Below are positions 1-9,376 of a stretch of DNA of 64,000 nucleotides, piece after piece. The stretch's first letter is position 1. Each line of letters begins with the position of its first letter. This stretch comes from Saliterribacillus persicus (GTDB lineage Bacteria; Bacillota; Bacilli; Bacillales; Amphibacillaceae). A program made the translations under genes and the position numbers. The notes below the pieces were generated by a model. That model was not told where the DNA came from. It saw nothing but the letters and a program-made list of their open reading frames with translations, and did not search any database. The stretch covers positions 1 through 64,000 of the forward strand of contig NZ_QPJJ01000013.1 of the NCBI RefSeq assembly GCF_003337485.1, in the 5' to 3' direction.

Positions 1-59
1 GAATGAAAGAAACTGAAGAATGGATAAAAACAAGTGCTGAAGAAGTGGCTCAAAATTAA
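1..59 (+). CDS. C-terminal tail of an unidentified protein (cut by left edge)
   Basis: An open plus-strand frame enters from the left edge and stops at TAA 57-59. The visible residues include EEWIKTSAEEVAQN, a hydrophilic amphipathic tail plausible as the last helix of a globular enzyme. Too little is visible to name a family. It lies directly antisense to the last visible codons of the minus-strand DUF1232 gene, so one of the two readings must be wrong or the two 3' ends overlap. Confidence 0.35.
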   Translation, partial: MKETEEWIKTSAEEVAQN

Positions 60-497
60 ATTGCGAAATGGCTCACTTTTCACTTGCGAAATACAAATTA
101 AAGCGAATATTAAAACACTTAAGTCATCAACATATCCTACACCAACTGCAAAGTCGGGTATAACGTCTAATGGCAAAATAAAGTAACCTAAAGCCCCAGC
201 AATGGTTGCTTTAATTTTTAAGGGTACATCTGGCTTTTGGAGCGTGTAATAGAGTAATAAAACGGCGTAAACTACAGATGTTCCAGCTTTTTTAGAATAT
301 TTTTGAACCTTAGTCCAAAGCTTTTCATCTGAGAAATGCTTTTCGTGTTGGTTTATATCTTCAGCACTCAAATTCTCTGCTTCACCTTTTAAATCCGCAA
401 CTAGATCTTCTTCAATTTCAATTTCGTTCACTTCATCAATATTAGAAGTGGATAATTCGTCTAGATCTTTTTTCTTCTTAAATAGATTTTTAAACAT
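1..497 (-). CDS. DUF1232 (YkvA-type) membrane protein, 3' end outside window or lost
   Basis: The start ATG at 497 follows a GGAGTG ribosome site. The first 75 residues are acidic and probably cytoplasmic. Residues about 80-140 match the DUF1232 pattern: a YTLQKPDVPLKIKATIAGAL stretch, then YFILPLDVIPDF and a GYVDDLSVL segment. The frame stays open to the left edge (165 codons), but residues after about 146 are antisense to the plus-strand tail at 3-59 and look unlike protein (a run of Phe, Ser and His). The family normally continues with a charged C-terminal helix here, so the gene may be truncated. Function of DUF1232 proteins is not established; they are small membrane-associated proteins. 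Confidence 0.7.
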   Translation of the reverse strand, partial: MFKNLFKKKKDLDELSTSNIDEVNEIEIEEDLVADLKGEAENLSAEDINQHEKHFSDEKLWTKVQKYSKKAGTSVVYAVLLLYYTLQKPDVPLKIKATIAGALGYFILPLDVIPDFAVGVGYVDDLSVLIFALICISQVKSEPFRNLILSHFFSTCFYPFFSFFH

Positions 498-714
498 GTA
501 ATCACTCCAAGTATTAGTAACTTATACATACATTTTACATCACGATTATTTATTTATCATTAATTAATATAACGCTAGTATTTCATATAATTAAGTTAAT
601 AGTATTTAAATAATTACCTAAGCAAGACATTCTTATCTAATGGAACAGGAGATATATCCTGGTGAGCAATTATACTCCTTTTAAGATCGAAAATAGTAAA
701 TTTGAGAACAAACA

Positions 715-774
715 GAGAAAGAAAAAATTGACTGGCATGACTCCGCTTCAATATCGGATTCACGCCAGCCAATT
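715..774 (-). terminator. Long rho-independent terminator
   Basis: Two 20-base arms (726-745 and 755-774) pair with a 9-base loop. As minus-strand RNA the arms have about 17 Watson-Crick pairs plus two G-U pairs and are followed by a U-rich tract. The wobbles fit only the minus-strand transcript, so it ends the small gene at 836-1003. The stem is unusually long for a terminator. Confidence 0.75.
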
Positions 775-835
775 ATCTACTGGATATAATACTTCTAACT
801 TTTAAAGGTCAATTTAAAAACTAATTTACTCTGAC

Positions 836-1003
836 CTATCGTTGTAAGTTAGGATTTTCCCTTTTAGCTTCATTTACGTTAGGTTTTCTATATCCACCAG
901 CAATATCTGCTCGTTTAAATTCTTTTGCATAAATGACTTCCTGAGCCGCTGATGGTTCATTCCCTTTTCCTCCTATAGGTTGATACTGTGTTTTTCTAGA
1001 CAT
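836..1003 (-). CDS. Small hydrophilic protein, 55 aa
   Basis: I place the start at ATG 1003 because AGAAAGG lies 9 bases before it; a longer frame to 1267 has no ribosome site of its own and covers a decayed sequence. The protein begins MSRKTQYQPIGGKGNEPSAA and ends ANVNEA-like basic/polar sequence closing in NPNLQR. It is rich in Lys, Asn, Gln and Gly with no membrane segment, the style of the minor small acid-soluble spore proteins of Bacillaceae, but it lacks the gamma-SASP repeat and I do not recognise a family. A strong terminator follows at 715-774, so it is probably transcribed alone. Confidence 0.55.
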   Translation of the reverse strand: MSRKTQYQPIGGKGNEPSAAQEVIYAKEFKRADIAGGYRKPNVNEAKRENPNLQR

Positions 1004-1259
1004 AGTGCTCATCCTTTCTCTTGGAATTGGGTTATATTTGTTTTTACCCTTTACATTCTTTTGATAAACATAGGTTTCTAAGAGATACTTGCGAGCAGGA
1101 AATAACTTATTTATTGTTAGCGGAGATACATTCAGTTGAGTCTTCATAGCATCTATTCTATATGATGGGGAACATTTTTTCGCGCTCATCATTTTAGAGC
1201 TAATCTCATTTCGAAAACTGTGTACCAAATATAAAACTCCATTATGTACCTGATATAGT

Positions 1260-1331
1260 TTAATCATTCTTTTTTTCCTTCATCGCAAGTACAACGAAAC
1301 TACATCCATCCTCAAATTTTCCATATTTAAC
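1260..1331 (-). pseudogene. Decayed copy of the small hydrophobic peptide gene at 3401-3505
   Basis: Read on the minus strand, the last 24 codons before TAA 1260-1262 give CSFVVLAMKEKKND, which lines up with CGSIALAMMGKNKKEKD of the 34-residue ORF at 3401-3505; the DNA is also similar around the shared run CTTGCGATGA. No start codon or ribosome site survives upstream. The rest of the 1004-1583 gap shows only AT-rich leader sequence before the chemoreceptor. Confidence 0.45.
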
Positions 1332-1583
1332 ATCGAGTCTTTATACCCATAAAGTAAAAAGGAGATAAAAATTATATTTCATCCAAAAAACTCCTTCACA
1401 ACGCTTCTTTGGTATTTTTTCCATAAAAAGTGATTACCTAAAGTCACATAAATACACAAGGTTTATATTTTAAATATGCCTTTTTGTAAAAAATTCTTGC
1501 TTTTGTAGTGTAAAAGAATTATATTATTAATAGTTATATTATACTATTATTATATTGCACATAATTAGAAAGAGGAGAAAAAA

Positions 1584-3272
1584 ATGACAATTGGTAAAAA
1601 AATAGTTGTAAGTTTTAGTATTATAATCCTATTCATCCTAGGAATTATCACGGTAAGCTGGTATAGTTTAGAAAATGCAAAAGGAGAAACTGCCAACATT
1701 GTTGATGATGCTATACCTTTATCTAATGCTGCTAATAATATTCTAACAGCTTTAGTTAATCAAGAAACTGGGGTAAGAGGTTATTTAGTTACTGGAGACG
1801 AAAGCTTCCTTGAACCCTTTTATGAAGGTAAGGAAGAAGTGAGTCAAAACTTAGAAATAATAAATACGCATCTCGATGGACACCCTATTATGGCATCATT
1901 AATAGATGAAGCTGTACCTAAAATTGAAGATATTCAATCATTTTTTGATTCTGAAGTTGCTTTAGTACAATCAGGAAATATAGAGCAAGCGAGAGAAAAC
2001 ATTGGTGATGGGAAAGAATACTTTGATTCTTATCGGGAAACGCATGCACTTATCGCAGAAGATACTCAGAAGTTAACGAACGATGCATGGGTACGAGTAA
2101 ATAATGTAACAACACAAAGCCTTATAACTATGCTATCCATTACTACAGTAATCATTTTAATTACTGTTGCTATTACTATTATTTTAATTAGAACAATTTC
2201 AAAACCTATAAGATCCGTTTCTACTGCATTAAATAAAATAGCAAATGGTGACCTAACACTAGATAAGTTAAGGATTAAATCAAAAGATGAAGTGGGAATA
2301 TTAGCATCTTCCTTAAATAAAATGATAGAAGATTTATCAGGAACTATTTCTAAAACGCATGAATCTACCATGCAAGTTGCTGCCTCATCAGAACAACTAA
2401 CTGCCAGTGCAGAACAAAGTACGGAAGCCAATGAACAATTAGCTTCTCTTGTTCAAAGTAATTATGAAGGGGCAGAAGATCAATTAAAGAAAATTAATAG
2501 CGTATCTTCTTCATTACAAGAAATGGTAGAGAGTATGAATAAAATTTCTGATAATAGTAAAGAGATGGAAAGCGCCACTATTAGCACAAATGATCAAGTA
2601 GATAATGGGATAAAGTCAATTGAAGAAGTTGTAGGGAAGATCCACGATATTAAATCTTCTTTTGATAAGATGAATATTACTATTCGTTCTTTAAATGATC
2701 ATTCTAACGAAATTGGTAATATTTTAAACTTAATTACTGACATTTCTGAACAGACTAACTTACTTGCTTTAAATGCTGCAATAGAAGCTGCGAGAGCAGG
2801 CGACCATGGAAAAGGCTTTGCCGTAGTGGCAAATGAAGTTAGAATATTAGCCGAAGAATCTAAAAAATCTGCAGATCAAATTGGAAATATGGTTAGAGAT
2901 ATGCAATCAGAAACTCAAAAAGTTGTTATCTCTATTGATGAGGGTAATGTTCAAGTTACTGAAGGCATAGCGTCAACGAATGCCGCAAGTGGTGCTTTTA
3001 CCAATATCCAAAAAGCAATGAGTAATGTTTCCGACAAAGTAATAGATGTAACAGGATCATTACAAGATATCGAAGAAATTTCTGTATCTATTACAAATGA
3101 ATTAGAAAACGTTAAAGAAATTGCAGTAAGTAGTGTAGAAGCTAACCAAGAAAGTTCTGCTGCAACGCAAGAGCAACTAGCTACAATGGAGGAAATATCT
3201 TCCTCAGCAGAATCGCTTTCACAATTAGCTGAAGATTTACAAGGCGTTATCTCAAAATTTAAAGTTTCCTAA
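1584..3272 (+). CDS. Methyl-accepting chemotaxis protein with CHASE3 sensor
   Basis: A membrane chemoreceptor that would control CheA activity and so flagellar rotation. Residues about 7-29 form the first membrane helix. A CHASE3-type extracellular domain follows (about 40-175), with the signature [20 protein letters not shown]. The second membrane helix is about 183-204, a HAMP domain runs to about 257, and the rest is the cytoplasmic coiled coil. Its hairpin tip carries [18 protein letters not shown] and [18 protein letters not shown], the CheA/CheW contact region of the family. There is no C-terminal CheR-docking pentapeptide. The ribosome site AGAGGAG precedes ATG 1584. It is monocistronic with a terminator at 3281. 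The ligand is unknown. Confidence 0.95.
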   Translation: MTIGKKIVVSFSIIILFILGIITVSWYSLENAKGETANIVDDAIPLSNAANNILTALVNQETGVRGYLVTGDESFLEPFYEGKEEVSQNLEIINTHLDGHPIMASLIDEAVPKIEDIQSFFDSEVALVQSGNIEQARENIGDGKEYFDSYRETHALIAEDTQKLTNDAWVRVNNVTTQSLITMLSITTVIILITVAITIILIRTISKPIRSVSTALNKIANGDLTLDKLRIKSKDEVGILASSLNKMIEDLSGTISKTHESTMQVAASSEQLTASAEQSTEANEQLASLVQSNYEGAEDQLKKINSVSSSLQEMVESMNKISDNSKEMESATISTNDQVDNGIKSIEEVVGKIHDIKSSFDKMNITIRSLNDHSNEIGNILNLITDISEQTNLLALNAAIEAARAGDHGKGFAVVANEVRILAEESKKSADQIGNMVRDMQSETQKVVISIDEGNVQVTEGIASTNAASGAFTNIQKAMSNVSDKVIDVTGSLQDIEEISVSITNELENVKEIAVSSVEANQESSAATQEQLATMEEISSSAESLSQLAEDLQGVISKFKVS

Positions 3273-3280
3273 ATAAATCA

Positions 3281-3326
3281 AAAAAGCGATCCCGAATAGA
3301 AAATTTTTTGGGATCGCCTTTTTTTA
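3281..3326 (+). terminator. Terminator of the chemoreceptor gene
   Basis: GCGATCCC at 3286-3293 pairs with GGGATCGC at 3310-3317 and is followed by seven T. An A-tract on the other side makes it possibly bidirectional. Confidence 0.9.
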
Positions 3327-3400
3327 ACATCTGAGCGTTTGATTTATATGCTAAAATTAGAAAGATCAAAAAAATACATATTCTTGCAGCTTTAGTTACT

Positions 3401-3505
3401 TTATTTAGGCGAATTACTTTCATCTTTCTCTTTTTTATTTTTGCCCATCATCGCAAGTGCAATGGAACCACATATATCCGCAATCACTGATAATAATGCA
3501 ACCAA
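3401..3505 (-). CDS. Small hydrophobic peptide, 34 aa
   Basis: A TTG start at 3505 lies 8 bases after a strong GGAGG site. The product has one hydrophobic segment (VALLSVIADICGSIALAMM) followed by a Lys/Glu-rich tail (GKNKKEKDESNSPK). Size and layout resemble single-span membrane micropeptides, including type I toxins, but the sequence matches none I recognise. A decayed relative lies at 1260-1331. The gene sits in the otherwise empty gap between the chemoreceptor and manA; no antisense RNA or dedicated terminator was identified, so a toxin role is only a guess. Confidence 0.5.
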   Translation of the reverse strand: MVALLSVIADICGSIALAMMGKNKKEKDESNSPK

Positions 3506-3626
3506 TGAAAACACCTCCAACTTTAAAATTTAAAGTTCAGTGAAAAGTTTCGAGTTATATTATAAGTAAATTTTACCAGAAAATGTAATTATATTAAATA
3601 CTTTCCACAAACCTACAAATAAAATC

Positions 3627-3664
3627 TAAAAAAGCCCTAGCAAAATTCCTTCTGCTAAGGCTTC
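3627..3664 (-). terminator. Terminator of manA
   Basis: On the minus strand AGCCTTAGCA pairs with TGCTAGGGCT around an 11-base loop and is followed by six U. It starts just past the manA stop codon. Confidence 0.85.
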
Positions 3665-3670
3665 TATTAT

Positions 3671-4627
3671 TTACGTATGCGACACAATAAAGGATGCGTT
3701 ACCTTCTACTTTATAGCCGGTGATGGTAGCTGGTAGGATAAAGTGATCCCCTTTTTTGATGGAAAAGGCTTTGTTACCCACGTTAATCTCCGCTTCCCCT
3801 TCAATCACACTTACTTGTAAAAAGTCTACATCTAATCTCTTTGTAACAGATCCTTCTAACTCCCAGTGATACACGGTAAAGTATTTTTCTTGGACTAATC
3901 TTCTACTTGTTAGCCCTTCTTCTACCGTTGTCTCCTGTGAAAGAGTTGGTGTTTCATGTGGAACACTCGTTACTTCTTTAGATGGTTCTAAGTGAAGCTG
4001 ACGGCCATTTCCGTCTTTATCCTTGCGATCATAATCGTAGACGCGATAGGTGATATCTGAGCTTTGCTGTGTTTCTAGGATTACAATACCTTTTCCAATG
4101 GCATGAATCGTACCGCTTGGCACATAGACAAAATCTCCTGCACTCACTGGAACGCGGCGCAGAAATTGATCCCAATTTCCTTCATCAATCATCTTTGTCA
4201 GCTCTTCTCGCGTTGTTGCATGATGCCCGAAAATAATCTCAGCACCTGGCTCTGCACTTAAAACATACCAGCATTCTGTTTTTCCGTATGGTTCATCTTC
4301 CACTTCACGTGCATATGTATCATCTGGATGCACCTGGACAGATAAATCATCATTCGCATCTAATATTTTCACTAATAACGGAAATGCCTCGGTATTATCC
4401 GCTTCTTTATTAAAAAGTTCTCCATTATTTTCCCAAGCATCCTTCAAAGTTTTGCCTTCTAATGGACCATTTGAAATTTTACTTGGACCATTCGGATGTG
4501 CTGAAATCACCCATGCTTCTCCGGTCTTTTCATAAGGGATTGTATATTGAAACTCATCGTGTAGCTTTTGTCCACCCCAAATTCTTTCCTGAAAGTAAGG
4601 TAATAGAAAAATTGGTTCCGTGTACAT
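3671..4627 (-). CDS. manA: Mannose-6-phosphate isomerase, class I (short bacterial form)
   Basis: Interconverts mannose 6-phosphate and fructose 6-phosphate in the cytoplasm, linking mannose use or mannosylated polymer synthesis to glycolysis. The 318-residue length is that of the Bacillus ManA/Pmi group. The first residues (PYFQERIWGGQKL) are typical. Zinc-site motifs are visible: VQVHPDD at 97-103, KTECWYVL at 116-123 and SGTIHAIGKG at 171-180. The C-terminal third is a second cupin-like fold. A RNA hairpin terminator follows immediately. No sugar-PTS genes are adjacent, so its pathway context cannot be read from here. Confidence 0.95.
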   Translation of the reverse strand: MYTEPIFLLPYFQERIWGGQKLHDEFQYTIPYEKTGEAWVISAHPNGPSKISNGPLEGKTLKDAWENNGELFNKEADNTEAFPLLVKILDANDDLSVQVHPDDTYAREVEDEPYGKTECWYVLSAEPGAEIIFGHHATTREELTKMIDEGNWDQFLRRVPVSAGDFVYVPSGTIHAIGKGIVILETQQSSDITYRVYDYDRKDKDGNGRQLHLEPSKEVTSVPHETPTLSQETTVEEGLTSRRLVQEKYFTVYHWELEGSVTKRLDVDFLQVSVIEGEAEINVGNKAFSIKKGDHFILPATITGYKVEGNASFIVSHT

Positions 4628-4657
4628 ATGCTTCTCTCTCCTTTATTCATCACATGT

Positions 4658-4961
4658 TTATCCATAACTTAAGATACTATTTTTTTAAAAATAAAGCAAT
4701 AAATCTATGCATGATTTGCATTGCTCCACAATCTTATCCACAGCTTTATACACAGCCCGCTAAACTTAACGCTTATACACAAGTTTTCCACTATCCGTAC
4801 TAGTTATCCCCAAAGTTATCCACATACTCACAAAACGATTGGCTTATTTCGTATAAGAATTTATGTTCCCTACTATATACAGTGACTTATCCTCAATGTT
4901 GTACACAGGGTGTGGATAATAAAGTTAGTTCCTTTCTCTTTTATCTACCCTATTATCCACA
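4658..4961. promoter_or_regulatory. Cluster of DnaA boxes between manA and htrC
   Basis: Four exact copies of TTATCCACA or its complement occur at 4734-4742, 4816-4824, 4911-4919 (reverse) and 4953-4961. Near matches with one change are at 4658 (TTATCCATA), 4746 and 4773 (TTATACACA), 4804 (TTATCCCCA) and 4887 (TTATCCTCA). That is about nine sites in 300 bp, a density comparable with oriC in this same window, yet it is about 50 kb from dnaA. Known remote DnaA-box clusters in B. subtilis titrate DnaA and help time initiation; a similar role is inferred here. The gap has no gene. Confidence 0.8.
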
Positions 4962-5000
4962 AAAAACTCCATTTAATCACAACTGTTGATTAAATGGAGT
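4962..5000 (-). terminator. Terminator of the walRKHIJ-htrC operon
   Basis: ACTCCATTTAATCA pairs with TGATTAAATGGAGT around a short loop; on the minus strand it is followed by six U. It lies 13 bases past the htrC stop. Confidence 0.9.
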
Positions 5001-5012
5001 TTCTCTTCTTTT

Positions 5013-6248
5013 TTAGTATTCTAAAGAGGATAATTCGATGGATACACTTTTCTTTTCACCATCACGGTAAAACGTTATATCCATGTTGCTTCCTACTTCT
5101 TTATTTTGGTATAAATGCTTTCTTAAATCGATAATATCTTGAATCGCTTGCCCATCTAATGCAGTTATTACGTCATATGCTTCTAAACCAGCGCTGTCTG
5201 CTGGCGACCTCGGTTCAATACTTCTAATATAGATGCCTGCCTCTACTTCCGCTGGAAGGTTAAGACTTCGTTCCCATTCTGCTTGGGCAATATCATTTAG
5301 CGAATAGGCTTCTACACCGAGATACGGACGCTCTACCTGGCCTTCTTGCTCTAGTTGTTCAATAATCGGAATCGCATCATCAATTGGAATAGCAAATCCG
5401 ATTCCTTCTACAGAGGATTGAGCAATCTTCATGGAGTTTATTCCAATTAACAGACCATTCATGTTAATTAACGCACCACCACTATTACCTGGATTAATTG
5501 CCGCGTCTGTCTGAATGACCTCTGCTTGCCAATCTGCTCTTCCATCTAAATCAAAGTCCTGCGGTATCGCTCGTCGCTTTCCACTAATAATACCTTGCGT
5601 AACAGAACCAGATAAATGTAAACCTAAAGGATTCCCAATCGCAAGCGCTGGCTCTCCAACATTTACATTTTCCGAGCTCCCAAGCTCAATTACCTTATCA
5701 ACATAGCTTGCGTCGAGTTCAAGTACAGCAAGATCTGTGAATAAGTCGCTTCCTCTTATCTCTGCATTTACCCTAGATTCATCTGCAAATGTTATTTCTA
5801 CTTCATCTGCACTTTGAATAACGTGATGATTCGTGACAACAAAGGCCCGATCTCCATCCACCTTATAGATGACACCTGAACCAGTTCCCTGTTCACCAGA
5901 TTCTGTTTGCTCAAAAAGACTGCTCTGGGATTGTAAATTCACTACACCCACAACTGCAGGTGAGACATCCGCAACAATATCAGTGATGGTAGTAGAAATA
6001 TCAACCTCGATATTTTGCAGGTTTTCTCCGCTTTTTTCAATTATTGCGGAATCACTAGATATACGGTCCTGTGAGCCTTCTTTCTCTCCCACAATAACCT
6101 CATACGGCAGAAGGTCGTACTTAACGAAAGTCGGTAATAAAAAAGCAAATAAGAATGCTCCTAACAAAACTCCAATCAAGACAGGAAGGAATATCTTCCC
6201 TTTTTTATTAGACCGCTTCTTTGGATAATTTGCGTCGTAATACCCCAT
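5013..6248 (-). CDS. htrC: HtrA-like membrane serine protease
   Basis: A DegP/HtrA-family quality-control protease anchored in the membrane with its catalytic and PDZ domains outside the cell. One membrane helix lies at about 20-42 after a basic N-terminus. The catalytic triad is visible: His142 in TNHHVI, Asp172 in FTDLAVL and Ser256 in NPGNSGGAL. A single PDZ domain occupies about 300-400. It is the last gene of the wal operon, 36 bp after walJ, the position of yyxA/htrC in B. subtilis, which is why I use that symbol. AAAGGAG precedes the ATG. The conserved linkage suggests a role in envelope stress together with WalRK. Confidence 0.93.
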   Translation of the reverse strand: MGYYDANYPKKRSNKKGKIFLPVLIGVLLGAFLFAFLLPTFVKYDLLPYEVIVGEKEGSQDRISSDSAIIEKSGENLQNIEVDISTTITDIVADVSPAVVGVVNLQSQSSLFEQTESGEQGTGSGVIYKVDGDRAFVVTNHHVIQSADEVEITFADESRVNAEIRGSDLFTDLAVLELDASYVDKVIELGSSENVNVGEPALAIGNPLGLHLSGSVTQGIISGKRRAIPQDFDLDGRADWQAEVIQTDAAINPGNSGGALINMNGLLIGINSMKIAQSSVEGIGFAIPIDDAIPIIEQLEQEGQVERPYLGVEAYSLNDIAQAEWERSLNLPAEVEAGIYIRSIEPRSPADSAGLEAYDVITALDGQAIQDIIDLRKHLYQNKEVGSNMDITFYRDGEKKSVSIELSSLEY

Positions 6249-6284
6249 CGCTTCCGCTCCTTTTAGACTCAGTTGAAAAGCCTG

Positions 6285-7082
6285 TTACACGACTTCATAT
6301 AGCGGTGTTGGATTTTTTGGATCTGTATCATGAATCGATAGGTCTCGTCCGATATCAAAACCATAATCCTTTAACCCATTCTCTACAGACATGCGTGCCA
6401 GTTCTTTCATATTATTATCTTTGCTTAAATGAGCTAAATAAATACGTTTTGTTTTATTTCCAATAATATCTTTTAAGGCAATTGCACAATCATCATTGGA
6501 TACGTGACCGGAATCGCCCAATATACGACGCTTGACACTCCATGGGTATCTTCCCATTCTAAGCATCTCCACATCATGGTTCGACTCCATAATAAGTGCG
6601 TCTGCGTCTTCTACTGTCTTCTTAATTCTATCTGAGACATATCCTGTATCTGTCAGAATTGCTACTTTTTTTCCTTCATGATGAAAGGTATAAAACATCG
6701 GTTCAATGGCATCATGGGATACACCAAAAGAAGATACATCAATATCTTCAAAGGTTTTTGTTTCTTCCATTTTAAATTCGAATTTTTGATCCAAGCTAAT
6801 CTTGCCAATCGAATGCTCCATGGCCTTCCACGTGTTGGCATTGGCATAGATCGGCAGGTTATGTTTCCTAGCGAATATGCCTAAGCCTTTAATATGATCA
6901 CTGTGCTCATGTGTGACAAGGATTTTAGAAAGTTTTTTGGGATCGATCTCCGCTTCTTCTAACAAACGGTTTAACTCTTTTCCACTTAGTCCTGCATCGA
7001 CTAAAATATTTTCCTTGTCTGTTCCTATATAAAAAGCATTCCCCGTACTGCCTGATGCTAATACACTAAAGCGTAATGTCAT
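6285..7082 (-). CDS. walJ: Metallo-beta-lactamase-fold exonuclease WalJ
   Basis: The HxHxDH metal-binding motif THEHSDH is at residues 57-63, and later ligands are seen in LTDTGYVSD and in the SGHVSNDD and LAHLSKDNN segments. B. subtilis WalJ (YycJ) is a 5'-3' exonuclease of this fold proposed to act in DNA repair, although it is encoded in the wal operon. The length of 265 residues is usual. Its start codon overlaps the end of walI by 17 bases, which implies translational coupling, and htrC follows. Confidence 0.93.
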   Translation of the reverse strand: MTLRFSVLASGSTGNAFYIGTDKENILVDAGLSGKELNRLLEEAEIDPKKLSKILVTHEHSDHIKGLGIFARKHNLPIYANANTWKAMEHSIGKISLDQKFEFKMEETKTFEDIDVSSFGVSHDAIEPMFYTFHHEGKKVAILTDTGYVSDRIKKTVEDADALIMESNHDVEMLRMGRYPWSVKRRILGDSGHVSNDDCAIALKDIIGNKTKRIYLAHLSKDNNMKELARMSVENGLKDYGFDIGRDLSIHDTDPKNPTPLYEVV

Positions 7083-8019
7083 TTTCTTTCACTCCATCTG
7101 TTGTCTGCATAATTTCTAACCAATTCTGGATAAATTCAAGGAGCTGCTCGTCCTCAATTTCTTCTGTCTCTTCCTCAGTTTCTTGCACATAATTCATACT
7201 TGTAACTGTTTCGGTTAATTCTTCGATAAAGGTACCCATTTCCGTCACAAAAGTATTTAAATCCCGTGAAGAGAAATGGCCTTCCATGGCATTCACAAAG
7301 AAATGGTCCGAATCATTTACTTCAATATCCCACGTCGGTGTTAACACTTGTCCACCATTTGGCAGTGGTGCAAGGTTATGGTAACCGATATCTACGTTTG
7401 TGATCGTATCACCAGAAACAATTTGTCCGTTTAAATAAAGCGTAGAAACTGCCTCCATTGGTTTGATGACATCTTCTTCTTCTGGCTGGTCCTCTTCTTC
7501 TTCTAATACCGTTTGCACATAACCAACCATCTCTCCTTGATCATTCAAGGAAATAATTAACACGCCACTTTGGTTATAAAGAATAGTTTCACCGATCTCT
7601 TGGAAAAAAACCAGTGAGTTCGTGTTCTCATCTTTTCCCCAATATACGTACTCATCAAAATTCCAGATATTTAGGTCTAAATCATCCATTGCTTCTTCAT
7701 CTATTTCGACTGGATTTTGAAGTTGCGATAAAATTAAATGGTTTTCTAGAACTACAATATTCTGATTGGAAAATCCGGATAATTCATTTACATCTGATTC
7801 TGTTATTTCTTTTCTAGTAGCATAAAGCATGCCGACACTCATCGTTTCTTCTGGAATATTTTCCAGTCCATTAATATTGTTCCGTAAGCTCTCTTCACTG
7901 GAGAACTCAGGAAGATACGTTACATCGGTTTCTAAATTATTAATGAATTGATTTAATAAGAAGATATCAAGGATAAGGAAACACAAAATGAATAATGTTT
8001 TAATTTGGCTCCATTGCAT
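7066..8019 (-). CDS. walI: WalK regulator WalI
   Basis: One membrane helix near residues 7-25 (start [15 protein letters not shown]) is followed by an extracytoplasmic YycI domain rich in acidic residues. In B. subtilis WalI and WalH form a complex with WalK in the membrane and lower its kinase activity. I start at ATG 8019 because AGGAGGG stands 10 bases before it; an in-frame ATG 45 bases upstream lacks a site and the family begins MxW/MDW. It overlaps walH by 20 bases. Confidence 0.93.
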   Translation of the reverse strand: MQWSQIKTLFILCFLILDIFLLNQFINNLETDVTYLPEFSSEESLRNNINGLENIPEETMSVGMLYATRKEITESDVNELSGFSNQNIVVLENHLILSQLQNPVEIDEEAMDDLDLNIWNFDEYVYWGKDENTNSLVFFQEIGETILYNQSGVLIISLNDQGEMVGYVQTVLEEEEDQPEEEDVIKPMEAVSTLYLNGQIVSGDTITNVDIGYHNLAPLPNGGQVLTPTWDIEVNDSDHFFVNAMEGHFSSRDLNTFVTEMGTFIEELTETVTSMNYVQETEEETEEIEDEQLLEFIQNWLEIMQTTDGVKENDITL

Positions 8020-9376
8020 TGGATGCGTTCCCTCCTTGATTTTCAGGTTTTGCATTTGGATCAATCTGCTCCCACCCGGTAAATGTTTCTACATTCCAGG
8101 TCGGAATTAAATCAAAATATTGCTCACCAACCAATTCTTCGAGTCGATAGCCAACTGAAATATCTAAGATTTGATCAAGCTCATACTTATCACTTTCCTC
8201 TAAATAGCCTAACAGATCCTCGGCACTCATAAGATTAGTCGGTCTGCGGTCATAGGAAAACGTTAGTTTCATTAATGGTCTACTGTACTGATAAACGCTT
8301 TGCTCTAGCATATTCACAGAAATCTGATCTAACCCAACATCAGAAAATACCGGATAATTTTCATAAGTCATTCGATAATCTGTCTGTTTGGTCGAGACGT
8401 TTAATTCCTCTAGTCTGAAGGTAACATCCTGGTCAACCGGCCATCCATTATGGGAGTTCACATAATTGATCGTTTGATTCAGTAATTGATTTCCAAGCTC
8501 TCCTTGTCCTTGTGGAGAATTTCTTTGGGTTTGTTGGTCACTAGAACTTGCCACCGTGAAATTTGTGAAGTCCATTTGATAACCCTGCACGACTACTTCA
8601 CGATTTCCATCTGTATAAATTCGTCCACCGTCAGGGTTTGGCTCACTAATGATTGCAGATGGATTTTGAAAGAGAATCGTCTGTAAGGTTACCGATTCAG
8701 GATTCACTGTTGTATATCTAAATATTCTTCCGATTAGATTTGGTTCTTCTGGTATATACACTTCTCTTTCATTATATAAATTAACTTTTCGATACGTAAT
8801 TAAGTCCTCAAATATTTGTTGTTCATCCATCAAGTCAATCAGCTGTGCAAAATTTTGGACAGTGGCAGTTAGATCGGTGCCATCTGCATCTTGATTTTTG
8901 AAAACAACCTGTTGTCTGGCTTTCTCACGATCTAACGAAATATAAATTCGATTAAAATAACTTTCAAAAATAGTGCGATCATCAATTTTAAACATCTCAT
9001 AAAGGGCGTTTGTTGGGATGGATGTTGGAAAAACGAGCTCAACCGAACGTGTGCCTTCAAAATAACTCGGTTCCGTTTCCTCAACAATCTCAAAATTATA
9101 CAACGATACATCTAGGATATTTTTATATAATTCTGCTTCTTCTTCCTTTTTTGACAAACCTAAATACTGATCCTCTTCTTTAAAAATAATATGCGCAGGC
9201 TTAATAAGGTCACGTTTTGTTTCTTCTTCTCCTGAGAGCTTCGATTCTGTTGTCGTTCCATCCTCAGCGATCTCGTAATTGGGCTGATAGTTCCAAATGG
9301 CTAGCGTTAAAAGTAAGCTTAACGCGATGAGAAAAACTAACAGGATGGATTGGAAGACTTCTAGCTTTTTCCTCAT
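8000..9376 (-). CDS. walH: WalK regulator WalH
   Basis: A 458-residue YycH-family protein with a single N-terminal membrane helix at about 8-28 and a large extracytoplasmic domain. The C-terminus carries PTWNVETFTGWEQ, a family-like ending also echoed in WalI (PTWDIEV). It acts with WalI on the WalK sensor. Its ATG overlaps the walK stop by 4 bases (ATGA type), so the operon order walR-walK-walH-walI-walJ is tightly coupled. Confidence 0.93.
   Translation of the reverse strand: MRKKLEVFQSILLVFLIALSLLLTLAIWNYQPNYEIAEDGTTTESKLSGEEETKRDLIKPAHIIFKEEDQYLGLSKKEEEAELYKNILDVSLYNFEIVEETEPSYFEGTRSVELVFPTSIPTNALYEMFKIDDRTIFESYFNRIYISLDREKARQQVVFKNQDADGTDLTATVQNFAQLIDLMDEQQIFEDLITYRKVNLYNEREVYIPEEPNLIGRIFRYTTVNPESVTLQTILFQNPSAIISEPNPDGGRIYTDGNREVVVQGYQMDFTNFTVASSSDQQTQRNSPQGQGELGNQLLNQTINYVNSHNGWPVDQDVTFRLEELNVSTKQTDYRMTYENYPVFSDVGLDQISVNMLEQSVYQYSRPLMKLTFSYDRRPTNLMSAEDLLGYLEESDKYELDQILDISVGYRLEELVGEQYFDLIPTWNVETFTGWEQIDPNAKPENQGGNASNAMEPN

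Noticed and set aside
836-1267. 143-residue version of the small minus-strand gene
   Set aside because: The upstream start has no ribosome site and the extra 88 residues cover a decayed relic and low-complexity sequence; ATG 1003 has a good site.
4462-4803. 113-codon plus-strand frame
   Set aside because: Antisense to manA and running through the DnaA-box cluster; not protein-like.
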